Source: Blepharisma stoltei (Eukaryota; Ciliophora; Heterotrichea; Heterotrichida; Blepharismidae). From it: DNA of 64,000 bases. Below are positions 11,501 to 20,882 of the stretch, in pieces (position 1 is the stretch's first letter; every line of letters starts with the position of its first letter). Below the pieces are notes generated by a model, which was given only the letters and a program-made list of their open reading frames with translations, was not told the origin of the DNA and ran no database searches. The position numbers and the translations under genes were made by a program. The stretch lies in contig CAJZBQ010000030.1 of the NCBI GenBank assembly GCA_914767885.1, forward strand, positions 682,001 through 746,000, given 5' to 3'.

Positions 11501-12858
11501 TTTTTCCAATGGTTTTGCTCGCTCACAAAAGGAGGGAGTAAGTAGCATATTTTTTCTTCATATTTGCTGCTATTAATAAGCTTTAAAATATCATCACTAG
11601 GGTAATTAGAACCAATTATAACACATCGGTGATTATTTTTTCCATGGTCTTGGTGGTAAAATTGGCTTAAGAATTGATATATAGATGATGGGGTGTAATA
11701 TCCACCAATTATTATATGATCAACAAGATGGTATTTTCTATCGTATTTTGAATAATTGCTGACAAGCTGAGACATTTTTGATAATTGGTCGCTTAGAATG
11801 AATGCCATAGCTAAAATCATAAACAAAATAGCCATTCTTGAAGCTGTTCGCTGTGGAAAGATGTCACCATAACCGACTGTTGAAGTTGTTACTATAGTAT
11901 AATAAAGTGCAGTTAAAAAATCGAACTCTCCTGCATTTAGTTTAAAAGAATCTGATTGGAGAGAATTTAGCCCATTTGCTAGTCCTGCGCCTATAAAAAT
12001 TACTGAAAAAATAGATATAATAAGAATAAGAACCTGCTTGGTGAAGCACAGGTCCCCCTACCTTCACCCCATATCATATAAAATAAAATAGCTTATACGG
12101 GGTAATTTGTATAATTAGTATTGTGTGTATATGCAAGACAATTTTTATGAGTTATTTCAGTATAGATAGGATCAAGGATCCCATGGCAGTAGAGGGGTTG
12201 GATTTGTGCTGACCATCTGCTTGTTAAATCCAGAAACGTCAACTGCACTCGATAAAAATTGCTTCCCATCAACCTCTTCCTTTTCATTCAGAGCCTTAAA
12301 CATGCGAAGAACCCTCACAATCCTTAAAATTCTAAGAGCCCTTAGAAAATTAAGGTTGAAATGAAACCCAAATAAAATCAATTCAACATAAACCGGGATA
12401 ATTGTTAATAAATCTACCATAGACATTTTTGAAAAAGCATACTCAACTCTATTTTGTGCATAGAAAAACTGCCATATCCAGTCCATTAAAAAAATCGTCG
12501 CCACAATCGTGTCAATTACCTGAAATAAATCTGCATGTGAGTCTTCATAATAAGTTCCTATAACATAAAGCATGCAGGCAATAATAGTAATTGTGACTTC
12601 AAATAGATCTCGATAGAATCTCAGAGCATTTTGCGTTATTGCAGATTTTAAGTTTTTAGCTCCTACAGAAGCTTTCATGTATTCAACATGACGATAATAT
12701 GCTTCCAGCATCATAGAAGATAAGCCACATTGATTAATAATTTCACAGTTGAGAGGGTCTATTAAAGGCCCTTTAAGAATTTTGCTTTCATTTAAGGGAT
12801 TAAATGCTTCTAAGAGGCGCTGCTGGATTTTTTCATCTTTTCCTTTGAGTGAAACCAT
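8555..12858 (-). CDS. Slo/BK-type K+ channel with RCK domains, five IESs
   Basis: This is a large-conductance-type potassium channel gated by voltage and cytosolic ligand. Removing insertions of 183, 362, 318, 192 and 252 bp gives exactly 999 codons from ATG at 12858 to the stop at 8555. The voltage sensor is at residues about 70-215: S1 (VTITIIACMLYVIGTYY), S3, and an arginine-rich S4 (RALRILRIVRVLRMFKAL). S5, the pore helix and the K+ filter follow (TTSTVGYGDIFP). RCK1 begins at DHIIIGGYY and runs to LLEGDISNPATL and HPDAADINATIVTKMIK. RCK2 includes HHIIVIGDIEGFP, ALRSYSYQPICLINN and LNHQDLYMAAISDCRCVVIL. TGA reads as Trp in several places, including WPQHLSGG. The tail ends in a short coiled coil. 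No Ca2+-bowl of the animal type is obvious. Assignment to the Slo group rather than a prokaryote-like RCK channel rests on the two tandem RCKs. Confidence 0.92.
9146..9397. mobile_element. MITE family 1 (short variant), IES in K+ channel
   Basis: A 252-bp copy lies between TA at 9146-47 and TA at 9398-99 with ends ACTCCCCCCTTCGTGAGCG and TGTTTACTCATGGAGGGGGAG. Removal joins CFFANYL to DSLICQIF in frame. Confidence 0.88.
9821..10012. other. TA-bounded IES, 192 bp, in K+ channel RCK2
   Basis: The insert is bounded by TA at 9821-22 and TA at 10013-14. It contains in-frame stops; removal joins FPNIVQSQL to LAFLLYIVKALR, a continuous RCK2 segment. No repeat family was recognised inside. Confidence 0.85.
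10517..10834. mobile_element. MITE family 1 with a lost left arm and AAGC borders, IES in K+ channel
   Basis: The right end is family 1 (TTGTTTGCTCACAGAGAAGGGGGGA) but the left end begins within the inner hairpin (AGCAAAAATCTTGTTTGCTCACGGAGG) and lacks the outer CTCCC cap. Only a 318-bp removal between AAGC repeats (10516-19 and 10834-37) keeps the frame (SKVPKA to CLEASWLHKA); removal between nearby TAs leaves a stop. Confidence 0.7.
11177..11538. mobile_element. MITE family 1, IES in K+ channel RCK1
   Basis: A 362-bp copy lies between TA at 11177-78 and TA at 11539-40. Removal joins EEKICYL to LEGDISNPATL in frame. Confidence 0.9.
12034..12216. other. 183-bp insertion with CTGCTTG direct repeats in K+ channel
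   Basis: The heptamer CTGCTTG occurs at 12034-40 and 12217-23. Removing one repeat and the insert joins VDVSGFNKQ to VLILIISIFS, linking S4 to S5 in frame. On the minus strand it has an ATTTTATTTTAT stretch near its end like the retroposon tails, so it may be a truncated retroposon. No TA lies in the repeat. Confidence 0.75.
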
Positions 12859-12980
12859 AGTGCCTAATAAAGCAATAATATAAGTTATGATTATTATTTT
12901 TTAACTAAAATAAACAATTTTCTTACTAATACAACTAAAATACTTAGGATTTTAAAAAAAATTGTAATAAATGATGATTA

Positions 12981-13814
12981 TTATGTTAATTTCTTTTGTG
13001 CAGACTTAACGTGATGATTTCCATTCATTATATTGTCAATATCAGCTACAGTCCAAGGTTTAGAAAGTGTCCTTTCTTCCAACTTCAATAGTGGCAGCAT
13101 CAAGTGCTGAAAACTGCCATTAAAAATGGCTTGTTCTTGATCTTTCGCCACAACAGAAGCGATATTTTCCATTTTCAATCCATGGACTTCTTCTTGTCTG
13201 CTCTTATAAATAATATCCTCCCCATCTTTTACCAGAGTCAAAGGGTTTAACAGCTTAAAATAAACGTCGAGCCCTATAAGCAAATTAGCAGGAGCTCTAG
13301 GACTAATATAAAGCCAAATATTGTCCAATTTTGTTTGGAGGACATCCTGGGTAAATGTGACTCCATCTTTTTCTGCCTCTTTATTGAGATCTTCTGCAGT
13401 CATACCTGCTCTGAGGGATTCTAAAGTAGAAATTTCTACATAATGCTCGCTAGGGAAGTTTGTGCTTCGGTCTATATTGACCCCAATATGCATTTCGAAA
13501 GACAATGGATTGATTTCAAGGTTTTCGATCCCTAAGAATTGGAATTTGTAGCCTTCAGCTTCCAAATCATCTAGGTTTTGGCAAACTGTCTTGTGTAGGG
13601 TAGGCTCAAGGATTGTTTTCAATGCCGCTTTGTCATTATTTGCGAATCCTTCACAAATTGTTTGAAAGGTTTTTGTAAATTGTGTCTTTGTGAATTTTAG
13701 CATTTTTTCTCTTGAGGGTTCATCAAATGACATATGAAGCTCTGGCATGTCTTGCACTTTAAAAACCCATGGTGTTTTGACAGAAGTTGTAAAGGATCTA
13801 CGCAGAAGAAGCAT
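12981..13814 (-). CDS. mitochondrial Tim44/mL45-like protein
   Basis: A 277-residue protein starts at ATG 13814 with an apparent mitochondrial presequence (MLLLRRSFTTSVK). The middle (about residues 45-240) has the layout of the Tim44-like domain shared by the import motor subunit Tim44 and mitoribosomal protein mL45: a helical start with repeated KFTKTQFTKTF, a segment on downstream hydrolysable conformations typical of the fold (FQFLGIENLEINPLSFEMHIGV), then IWLYISPR before the end. No IES or intron is seen. The family call is by resemblance of length and pattern and could be wrong between Tim44, mL45 or another member. Confidence 0.5.
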   Translation of the reverse strand: MLLLRRSFTTSVKTPWVFKVQDMPELHMSFDEPSREKMLKFTKTQFTKTFQTICEGFANNDKAALKTILEPTLHKTVCQNLDDLEAEGYKFQFLGIENLEINPLSFEMHIGVNIDRSTNFPSEHYVEISTLESLRAGMTAEDLNKEAEKDGVTFTQDVLQTKLDNIWLYISPRAPANLLIGLDVYFKLLNPLTLVKDGEDIIYKSRQEEVHGLKMENIASVVAKDQEQAIFNGSFQHLMLPLLKLEERTLSKPWTVADIDNIMNGNHHVKSAQKKLT

Positions 13815-14027
13815 TAAAAATGTCTGATTTGCTAATTAAAATTAATTTTTGTATCAATTTTTGTTTATAGGTAAATTAATTATTATATAAAAAATCTTTT
13901 AAATTTAAAAAAAATGCAATTTCTGATAAAATGAACTATTATCAAGAAATAGATACAGTTTTATATATTAAAAATTAAATAAATAGTCATACCAAAATTT
14001 AACCAAATATTTGTTGACAAATCTAAA

Positions 14028-15275
14028 ATGGCCCAAATCAGCCGTATCGTTTTGTTTGCTTACATGCTAGGGATGCTCCTTTTTGGAACCTCTAACACAG
14101 TCATCAGCAAATTAATGGACGAAGAAGGCTTCTCTCATCCTTACTTCCAATGTGCAACAATGTTTCTCGGCGAATTTCTCTGTTTTGGGATGTATGGGCT
14201 ACTTCAGTGGAAAGAAAAACGAAAACAAGCTGAAAATTCCAATATAAGCTTCTATAAATTACATAATACCTTAAAAAATTCTTTATTATATATATACATA
14301 TTCATATTAAAAATAATAGCAGTTCAAATCAGACTTTCCCAGCAGCCCAGAACAGGGTTATATGGAAAACTCGGAAAATTCGTATTTTGCATCCCCGCAT
14401 TTTTTGATATGTGTGCCTCAACTCTGATGTTTATAGGACTTGTATTATCAGCTGCATCAATATACCAAATGATTAGAGGGTTTATCATTGTCGTTGTTGC
14501 TGTATATTCAGTTATCTTTTTAAAGCGCTCTTTATATAGGCATCAAATCACAGGTGTAGCTTTTGCACTTGTAGGAGTTTCGCTGGTTGGACTTTCAGCT
14601 GTTTTATATTCTTCTAAATCAGCTGAAAATCCGTTTTTAGGACTGATTATTCTTATAATTGCGCAGTTTTTGGCAGGCGGAGTATTTGTAAGTGAAGAAC
14701 TATTCTTAGGGAACGTAAAAATTGATCCTTTACAAGCAGTTGGGATTGAAGGACTTTCAGGACTATCTTTTTACATCATTTTGTTGCCAATTCTTAACAT
14801 AATCCCTTGTGATAACTCAGATTTGTGCAGTAAAGGATACGTTGAAGACACTTTAAACGCTTTTTATCAAATCGGCACTGACTGGATTCTAATGCTCTGC
14901 TGGTGGGGTGTTATGATAAGTTTTTCGTTTTTCAATTGGACAGGGGTTTCTACTACAAAATATGCTAATGCTTTAGCAAGGTCTACAGTCGACACAAGCC
15001 GAACTTTATTAGTTTGGCTGTTTAGCATGCTGGCAGGATGGGAAGATTTTAATTTTTTACAATTAGGAGGGTTTGTTCTTTTAGTTATAGGGACGACTCT
15101 TTATAATGAAGTTTTGGTTCTCCCTTTCTGGGGATTCAAAGAATCTGTGGAAAATCATCGAAGAGAGCTGGAAGAAAGACAAAGACAAACTGAAGCTTTT
15201 CTTGGGAGGAATTTAGACGATATAGGTATCACTCCGAAAAGAGATGATGAAGTAAGGACAAATGCAGAGCCATAA
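14028..15275 (+). CDS. SLC35F6-like drug/metabolite transporter
   Basis: A multi-spanning membrane protein of 415 codons as read, with about ten hydrophobic helices and a hydrophilic C-terminal tail (ELEERQRQTEAFLGR). The order of helices, a long loop with two Cys after helix 7 and the segment NWTGVSTTKYANALARSTVDTSRT match the SLC35F (EamA) family, which moves nucleotide sugars or related solutes in the endomembrane system. A very AT-rich insert at about 14243-14315 encodes YKLHNTLKNSLLYIYIFIL between two normal segments; it may be an in-frame IES of 69 or 72 bp. The remainder has ordinary codon use. Convergent or shared regulation cannot be read. Confidence 0.75.
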   Translation: MAQISRIVLFAYMLGMLLFGTSNTVISKLMDEEGFSHPYFQCATMFLGEFLCFGMYGLLQWKEKRKQAENSNISFYKLHNTLKNSLLYIYIFILKIIAVQIRLSQQPRTGLYGKLGKFVFCIPAFFDMCASTLMFIGLVLSAASIYQMIRGFIIVVVAVYSVIFLKRSLYRHQITGVAFALVGVSLVGLSAVLYSSKSAENPFLGLIILIIAQFLAGGVFVSEELFLGNVKIDPLQAVGIEGLSGLSFYIILLPILNIIPCDNSDLCSKGYVEDTLNAFYQIGTDWILMLCWWGVMISFSFFNWTGVSTTKYANALARSTVDTSRTLLVWLFSMLAGWEDFNFLQLGGFVLLVIGTTLYNEVLVLPFWGFKESVENHRRELEERQRQTEAFLGRNLDDIGITPKRDDEVRTNAEP

Positions 15276-15395
15276 ATAACAAAAATTGTAGATAAGAGAT
15301 TGATAAGCTATCTAGTTGTGTATGATTTTTTAAATACTCAAAATCTTATGATAATATATTAGAAATTATTATATCTAATAAAACACCTCAGCAGT

Positions 15396-18032
15396 ATGAG
15401 CAACAAAACTAATTCTTCTGGCCAGCAAAATTCTTTGAAAGTCGTAATTCTAGACAATATCGATGACTCCCAAACCTCTGTTGATAGAACTTTAAATGGG
15501 ACCTTAAATGAAGTGCTGCCATCAGACGAATTTTATAAGTTATTTACAAACACTCTTAAAATCTCATCGAAAAATCGTGCGCTTCAGGTTAAGTTTAAGC
15601 GTCAAACGACAACAGCCCAAGATGAAGTCACGCTGTCTGAAGCAGTCCTGACGACAGAAATCATTGAAGAAGTCTTAGATAGAGAGCTCGAAAAATCAAG
15701 AAAAAAACACAAGAAAGCGTCATACGAAGCTATTAAGGAAACACCCCAAACCAACACGAGAAAACTAGATTCTTCAAGCTGCTTTATATGATTCGTAGTA
15801 AGAAAAAATGATATGAAAAATGTAGTCCCAGACATGGAACTTGTCAAATATAAGCAAGTGTGCTTAGATATGATCGCTAGGCTTAGCACATGTACCGAAG
15901 CTCATTTTGGTATCGCCAAGCTGCTAGCAAATGAAGGGAAATTCGATAGCGCTTTACAGCATTTGAAAATTTGTGTAAAAGAGCAGCCGAGTGATAAGCT
16001 TTATTTTTTATGGTATGCCATTATGATGGTTTTAAGCGTAGAAACTAAGTCAGCAGCATTGGAAGCCAAAAATACGTGCTATAGTAATTTATAATTAGAA
16101 TGTATCAAAAACGGAACCAAAGGTGTTGAAATATACTGGGCCTTGATGAAGCTTTCTTTATTAAATTTTTTGAAAATTGGAACTGAAATAGAAAGTCCTG
16201 AGCATTATGCCACTAGAATCAAAGAAATTGATGATTACTATGGGCTGCTTGCATGGAGTGAACTTTCGATTGACAGTAGAGAATTAGAAGTAAGAGAAAG
16301 AGGAGAGTTAATATTAAAAGAACTTATCAGTGATAATCCTCAGAGACCAGAAGCTTATATGAAATTGTGGTATTATTACTATTTTGTTACCAAAAATTAT
16401 GATAGTGCACTAGATATAATTGAGGCTGCATTTTTAAAGCTTTCTGATATAGCTCCTGAGTATTCTATATTAATTAGCTTGAAATACTCTAAAAATCTGT
16501 TTAGAATTGGAAAATCTAAAAATGCTTTTGAACTTTTACAAATAAAATACATGAAATTATCTCTATACCCAGTTTATTTATATTACTATGGAAAGCTTTG
16601 TATCAAAAGCACAGATGCTACCTTTATAGGCTCAGCCGTCGGAGCTCTCACTGAATGCTTAAAGGTCTGTGCTGAATCTCGTCACGGTCAAGCCTACTAT
16701 TGGCTTGCCAAAGGCTACCTCCTCGCAAATGAAAAAATCAACGCTTATAGCTGTATGAAAGAAGCTATCCCTTTACTAAGCTCTCTCGTCGAAAAAGTCA
16801 ATGAAAGCTCTTCAGAGGAAAAGCACTTCGAGAAAAAAATATTTGAAAAAATAAACGAGCTAAAAGAAACGATGAAAACCATGTATGGAGACATGGTAAA
16901 TTACGAAATAATTGACAGAGTTTTAAAATCAGATACTATTGACAATGCCAAAATTGAAGAGTGCAAGATTTATTGCAGCTCCCTAAGAAATTTTGACTAT
17001 GTTGAAGCCGATATTTGTGAATCAAAAGTGCTGTGGAAAGCAGGGATGAAAGAAGAAGCTTATAAGCTTCTTCAAAACAGCTCAAATAGAGCTTCTTTAA
17101 GCATGAAAGCATATTTTCAGCTACTTGAATTTTTATTAGAAGAAAAAAATTTCAATGAAGTCCAAAGATCAGCCAAAAACTTAATCAAAAAATGCAAAAT
17201 TTCCAGTATCCCTGCACAAGTTTGGGTCCGAGCACATATGATATACGCAAAAGCACTAGTAAAAAATGACAATATTTCCAAAGCAATTCTAATATACAAA
17301 ACTCTTGCACAAATACAGCCAAATCTCTTCGTCCCCGATGTAGGGTATACTAAAGAGCTGCAAAAAGCGACCACAAAAGAAGAATTGATAAATGCTAACG
17401 AAACATTTCAGAAAAAAAAATTCATGACAAGCTTTTTATATAGTGAGGCTTTATCAGATCTTGATAGCCAAAGAGCCCGATTAATTTCATCTAGAAAAAA
17501 TTTAATGTCCTCAATACTAAATGAAGATGGTGACGTTGAATCTCCTTATAAACAGACAAGCTCTGACTTCCCTAGACTACTTATAAATGATGCAGAACAT
17601 GAGGACTCAAGTCAGAAATCTCCATTACAAGGATTAGGAATCTCTAGAATCCCTATAGGCGATTCTGCTAATATTTCATTTTCAGCTTGTTCAGACTATC
17701 TATTTTTATATAAAATTGGAAAAATAGCAGCAAAATATAATAAATTCATAGAGGATGGGGTGCAGGCTTTGCATGATTTTTTAAATATTCATCATTATTG
17801 GATGAAAGAAGGCATTGAAGCTGATGAAGATTTAAGGGTCAAAGCACTTTATTGGCTTGGGGTTCTATGCCACATTCAACAAGATTTTAGCCAAGCTTAT
17901 ACGATTTTTAGGGATATAATGAGTATGCTGTTTCAATTAGGAAGAGCTTCGATGAGCAACCAAATCCAAGAATATTTCAAGCAGTATGAGTCATTAGGAA
18001 TAAAACCTCCAGCAAGCGCCGGAGCATTATAA
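15396..18032 (+). CDS. TPR-repeat protein (anaphase-promoting-complex or trafficking type unknown)
   Basis: One gene of about 873 codons spans 15396-18032 after reading TGA at 15798 as Trp and removing a 15-nt intron at 16084-16098. The N-terminal 110 residues are polar (NSSGQQNSLK start), followed by many TPR-like helix pairs: ARLSTCTEAHFGIAKLLANEG, FDSALQHLKICVKEQP, YDSALDIIEAAFLKL, HGQAYYWLAKGYLLANEK, DLRVKALYWLGVLCHIQQDFSQA. The final 35 residues are non-repetitive. TPR arrays are scaffolds; I do not recognise a particular orthologue, so complex and location stay open. Confidence 0.7.
16084..16098 (+). other. 15-nt intron
   Basis: GTAATTTATAATTAG interrupts the TPR frame with a TAA; removal gives AKNTCYKCIKNGTKGVEIYW in frame. 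Length, GT/AG ends and the internal TTTATA match heterotrich introns. Confidence 0.9.
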
Positions 18033-18082
18033 ACTGTGAGCTGCTATTAATTCTCTATTAAAGCTAATTAGAATACAATTAT

Positions 18083-18303
18083 GTTTACTTTATTGTTTAG
18101 TCGTGTAGGTTGCATTACATTGCCACTTGGCATGCCACTTTAAATTCAAAGTGACATATGGCATTCTCGCACGTTAACCTTTTTAATAGGTGGTAAAGCA
18201 CTCCTAAACAATAACAGTAGACTCCTGCATATGCTATACGCCTAAGTGTCTCCCATATCAGAAGTATCAACCGCAAAGCCTATGCGATGCCATTTTATTA
18301 CTA
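18083..18303 (+). mobile_element. short retroposon between convergent genes
   Basis: A 221-bp unit is flanked by TAGAATACAATTAT (18069-18082) and TAGAATAAAATTAT (18304-18317), a 14-bp target duplication with one mismatch. It ends in GATGCCATTTTATTA, the tail shared by the other retroposons. It lies between the 3' ends of the TPR and DHHC genes and breaks neither. Confidence 0.7.
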
Positions 18304-18321
18304 TAGAATAAAATTATACAA

Positions 18322-19849
18322 TTAAGATGAAACATCTGACTGGCCTAAAGCTGTTGTGTCATTTATATTGACTTTGGATTTATCATCAACTTCTAGCCTA
18401 TATGCATTTTCTGCTTCTATAGAAGATTCCTCTTCTTGAAGCTTTCCTTCACTTTCCTTTTCTTTTTTCAAATCAATTACAGCCATATTTTGCAATGGGA
18501 AATTTAAATCAGTAAATCTTTGTAAATCATCTCAATTCATAGGGACTATTGATGCATTTCTCCCATTTCTTTTCAGCTTTGTATCTGCATATTCAGGGTT
18601 ATCAATATATGGCTCAAATATTTCTTCTAAAGGGATTTCTTCCATAACTTAACTCAACTTAACTTAGGTATCTGGTATTTAAGGTGTCTAGTGCCGCACC
18701 CCATAAAAATGGAGTTATAGCTAAACTAGTGATGCTGCCTAGCCATCTTGGAATCGCGGTGGTCAGCCCGCCGGCCAAGCCTTCATCTGCGCTTCGCCTC
18801 CAGTAGCCGCACATCTCACCCGGCGCGTTGCCGTTGCCCTTGACTCAGCTCCTGCATGTGTTCCGCCTAAGGGTCATCATCCCGTGGGGATGTGCTGAGA
18901 GGTAAAACTCTGAGGCACTAGAATGCACTGAGGAGCTGTTCCTTTGGCTATCCTCAAAGTTAAACAGCTATTGCTGTGCAGAAGTTCTCAAGAAAAAACC
19001 CAACCCCATAAATAAAATTCCATGAGGGAGAGAAAATTAGCAAAGCTAATTTCTCTCGAACCGAATGCCATTTTATTTATGATTTTCTTTCATAACAATT
19101 TTACTTTGGTTTACTGAGATATCTACCACTTCATATTTTTTAGCCTTTCTTTTGCTTAAAATGTACTCATAAGTAGTCATTTTTTTGCACATTAGCCATA
19201 GATGAAATCCTATTAACTGCGCATTTGCGAGAGCTACAAGTCCACTGATGGAGACCATAAATAAGATAACAAAAACATAGCCATATATCCCGTCCCCAGA
19301 AATGTGTAAATTATCACTAAGCCTTCCTTTATATGATGATCCACTGATAACTTCGTTGCATACAGCAGCCCCACATATAGTGATAATTGATACTAAAACT
19401 TCTAAAGCTATTATTAGTTCAGCAAATAATTTGTAGTTTCTCCTTCCAATGCAGTTGTTAAGCCATTTACAATGGTGATCAAAATGATCCACACATCTTT
19501 CGCAGTCTCTGCAGTGTTTACTATCTGCATGGACATGTGCTTTGCACATTTGACAGATTTTAGGGTATTTTTTTAAGTCAAAATCTCTCCTATCTAGTTT
19601 TTACATTTCTTTTTTCGCAGCGAGTTCTTCATGTATTGAAGGGTCAGTTGGGTCAAGATATGTGCATAAAAAGCCAAAAATCAATGTAAAAGCAAAAAAA
19701 ACTGAAAAAACGACCCCAAGTATAATTTGTAGCTCACCTGGGAAAATTGGGATTACCAGTATGTAGAAAAGGACAGTTATCAGCCCTACAAGTGTCCACG
19801 CAATAATTTGTAGCATGTGAAATGGCCTTTGGAACCCATTCTTTTTCAT
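18322..19849 (-). CDS. DHHC palmitoyltransferase, one intron, C-terminal tail split by a retroposon
   Basis: S-acyltransferase that palmitoylates cysteines on the cytosolic face of membranes. Two N-terminal helices (about residues 10-55) precede the cysteine-rich domain: CQMCKAHVHADSKHC, CERCVDHFDHHC, WLNNCIGRRNY, with the catalytic DHHC intact. Two more helices follow, then YEVVDISVNQSKIVM. A 15-nt intron at 19590-19604 sits just before the Cys-rich domain. A retroposon with its target copy (448 bp, 18649-19096) splits the tail; the 16-bp duplications align at SKIV-M, and removal continues in frame into MEEIPLEEIFEPYIDN to GQSDVSS and TAA at 18322, about 354 residues. Without removal the protein would end KENHK, catalytic part intact. 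Confidence 0.93.
18649..19080 (+). mobile_element. SINE-like retroposon family B, inside DHHC coding sequence
   Basis: A GC-rich 432-bp unit begins near TTAAGGTGTCTAGTGCCGCACC and ends GAATGCCATTTTATTTAT, with an AGAGAAAATTAGC/GCTAATTTCTCTC hairpin before the tail. It is flanked by GATTTCTTCCATAAC and GATTTTCTTTCATAAC. A second copy is at 45279-45704. Confidence 0.85.
19590..19604 (-). other. 15-nt intron
   Basis: On the minus strand GTAAAAACTAGATAG interrupts the DHHC gene with stops; removal joins AAKKEM to RDFDLKKYPKIC. Confidence 0.9.
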
Positions 19850-19907
19850 TGATTTTAATGTTTAAAATATTTTGGTTATTATTAGTTATATAAGCATCTC
19901 TTAAGGT

Positions 19908-20747
19908 TTATTTTGGCCTTCCATGCAAACCAAACTGATAAACACAAGTGTCATTTGCACCATAATTCGATTCTATTTCCAACAAAACAGCTGTAATTGC
20001 AGTATCGCAGTTATTTGCACATTTAAAAATCTCCCATGACCTTCTTTTTTCTCCTTTAATCGTCATATCAAAGCTGTAGCTTCCTAATAGTGAGCATTCG
20101 TTATCTTCTACTGCAGTTTCCATTGACCAAACGCTGAAATTCTTCGGCGCTGTCGCATAGTCAACAATCTACCTATTTTTTACATTTATATGCTTGATAA
20201 AAAACTGTTCTGGATATATCTCATACCCCAGCTGTATCGCTAACTGTCCTTTTTCTCCTTCAAAAGCCCAGCATTTTCCAAATGAATTATCATCAGACAA
20301 TGCAGATTCCCTTTGATTATTTGAAAGCCACGCTAAAGAAGCATGAAATTCAGGGGATGAGTGTTCTTTAATTACTGTAGCTTTATTTGTGATGCTTGCA
20401 TAGTTAATGTAAGCGTCAAGAGACTCCTCTTGGGTCTCTTTTATCACAACAGGCTGAAGGACTTCTTTAATAGGTAAGATCTGTGAAGTGTGGTCTGTTA
20501 TCCAGAAATGGACGAACACCATAGAAAAAAGGCTTCCTAATAGAAAGATAAAGAGGGATATGCAAAAGCAAGTAGTGAAGTCCATCTTGTCAGACTTCAC
20601 AGCTGTTGGCGCCCATTTGTTTTTGAGATCGCGATATTCGACGCTGGTTAGGGACTTTTGAGGGGATAAAGAAATGCAGGAGAGACTTGGAGAAGGGGTG
20701 AGGGAAGCAGGGAGCTTGCCGAGCTGAGTTTTGCCGACTGATTCCAT
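19908..20747 (-). CDS. SUN-domain protein
   Basis: SUN proteins sit in the inner nuclear membrane and pair with KASH proteins to form the LINC bridge. The start ATG at 20747 opens a 274-residue protein once a 15-nt intron (20169-20183) is removed. A polar N-terminus of about 55 residues faces the nucleus, one membrane helix follows (CFCISLFIFLLGSLFSMVFV), then a short linker and the SUN domain: FGKCWAFEGEKGQLAIQLG, FFIKHINIVDYATAPKNFSVW, and the end FKCANNCD, VLLEIESNYG, CVYQFGLHG. The CW and the paired Cys before the last strand are family hallmarks. The protein is short compared with animal SUN1/2, without the long luminal coiled coil. Confidence 0.9.
20169..20183 (-). other. 15-nt intron
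   Basis: Minus-strand GTAAAAAATAGGTAG lies in the SUN domain; removal joins IKHIN to IVDYATAPKNF and removes an in-frame TAG. Confidence 0.9.
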
Positions 20748-20882
20748 TTAAAATATGTAATTGATATTGTGATAGAGCCTACAAAATAGGGTTTAAATTA
20801 ATTAAAGCAGAGATATTAATATAAAATTTTATATAGTCTCGTTTTCTTTATCAAATCAGCATTTTCAACATTATTCTTCTGT

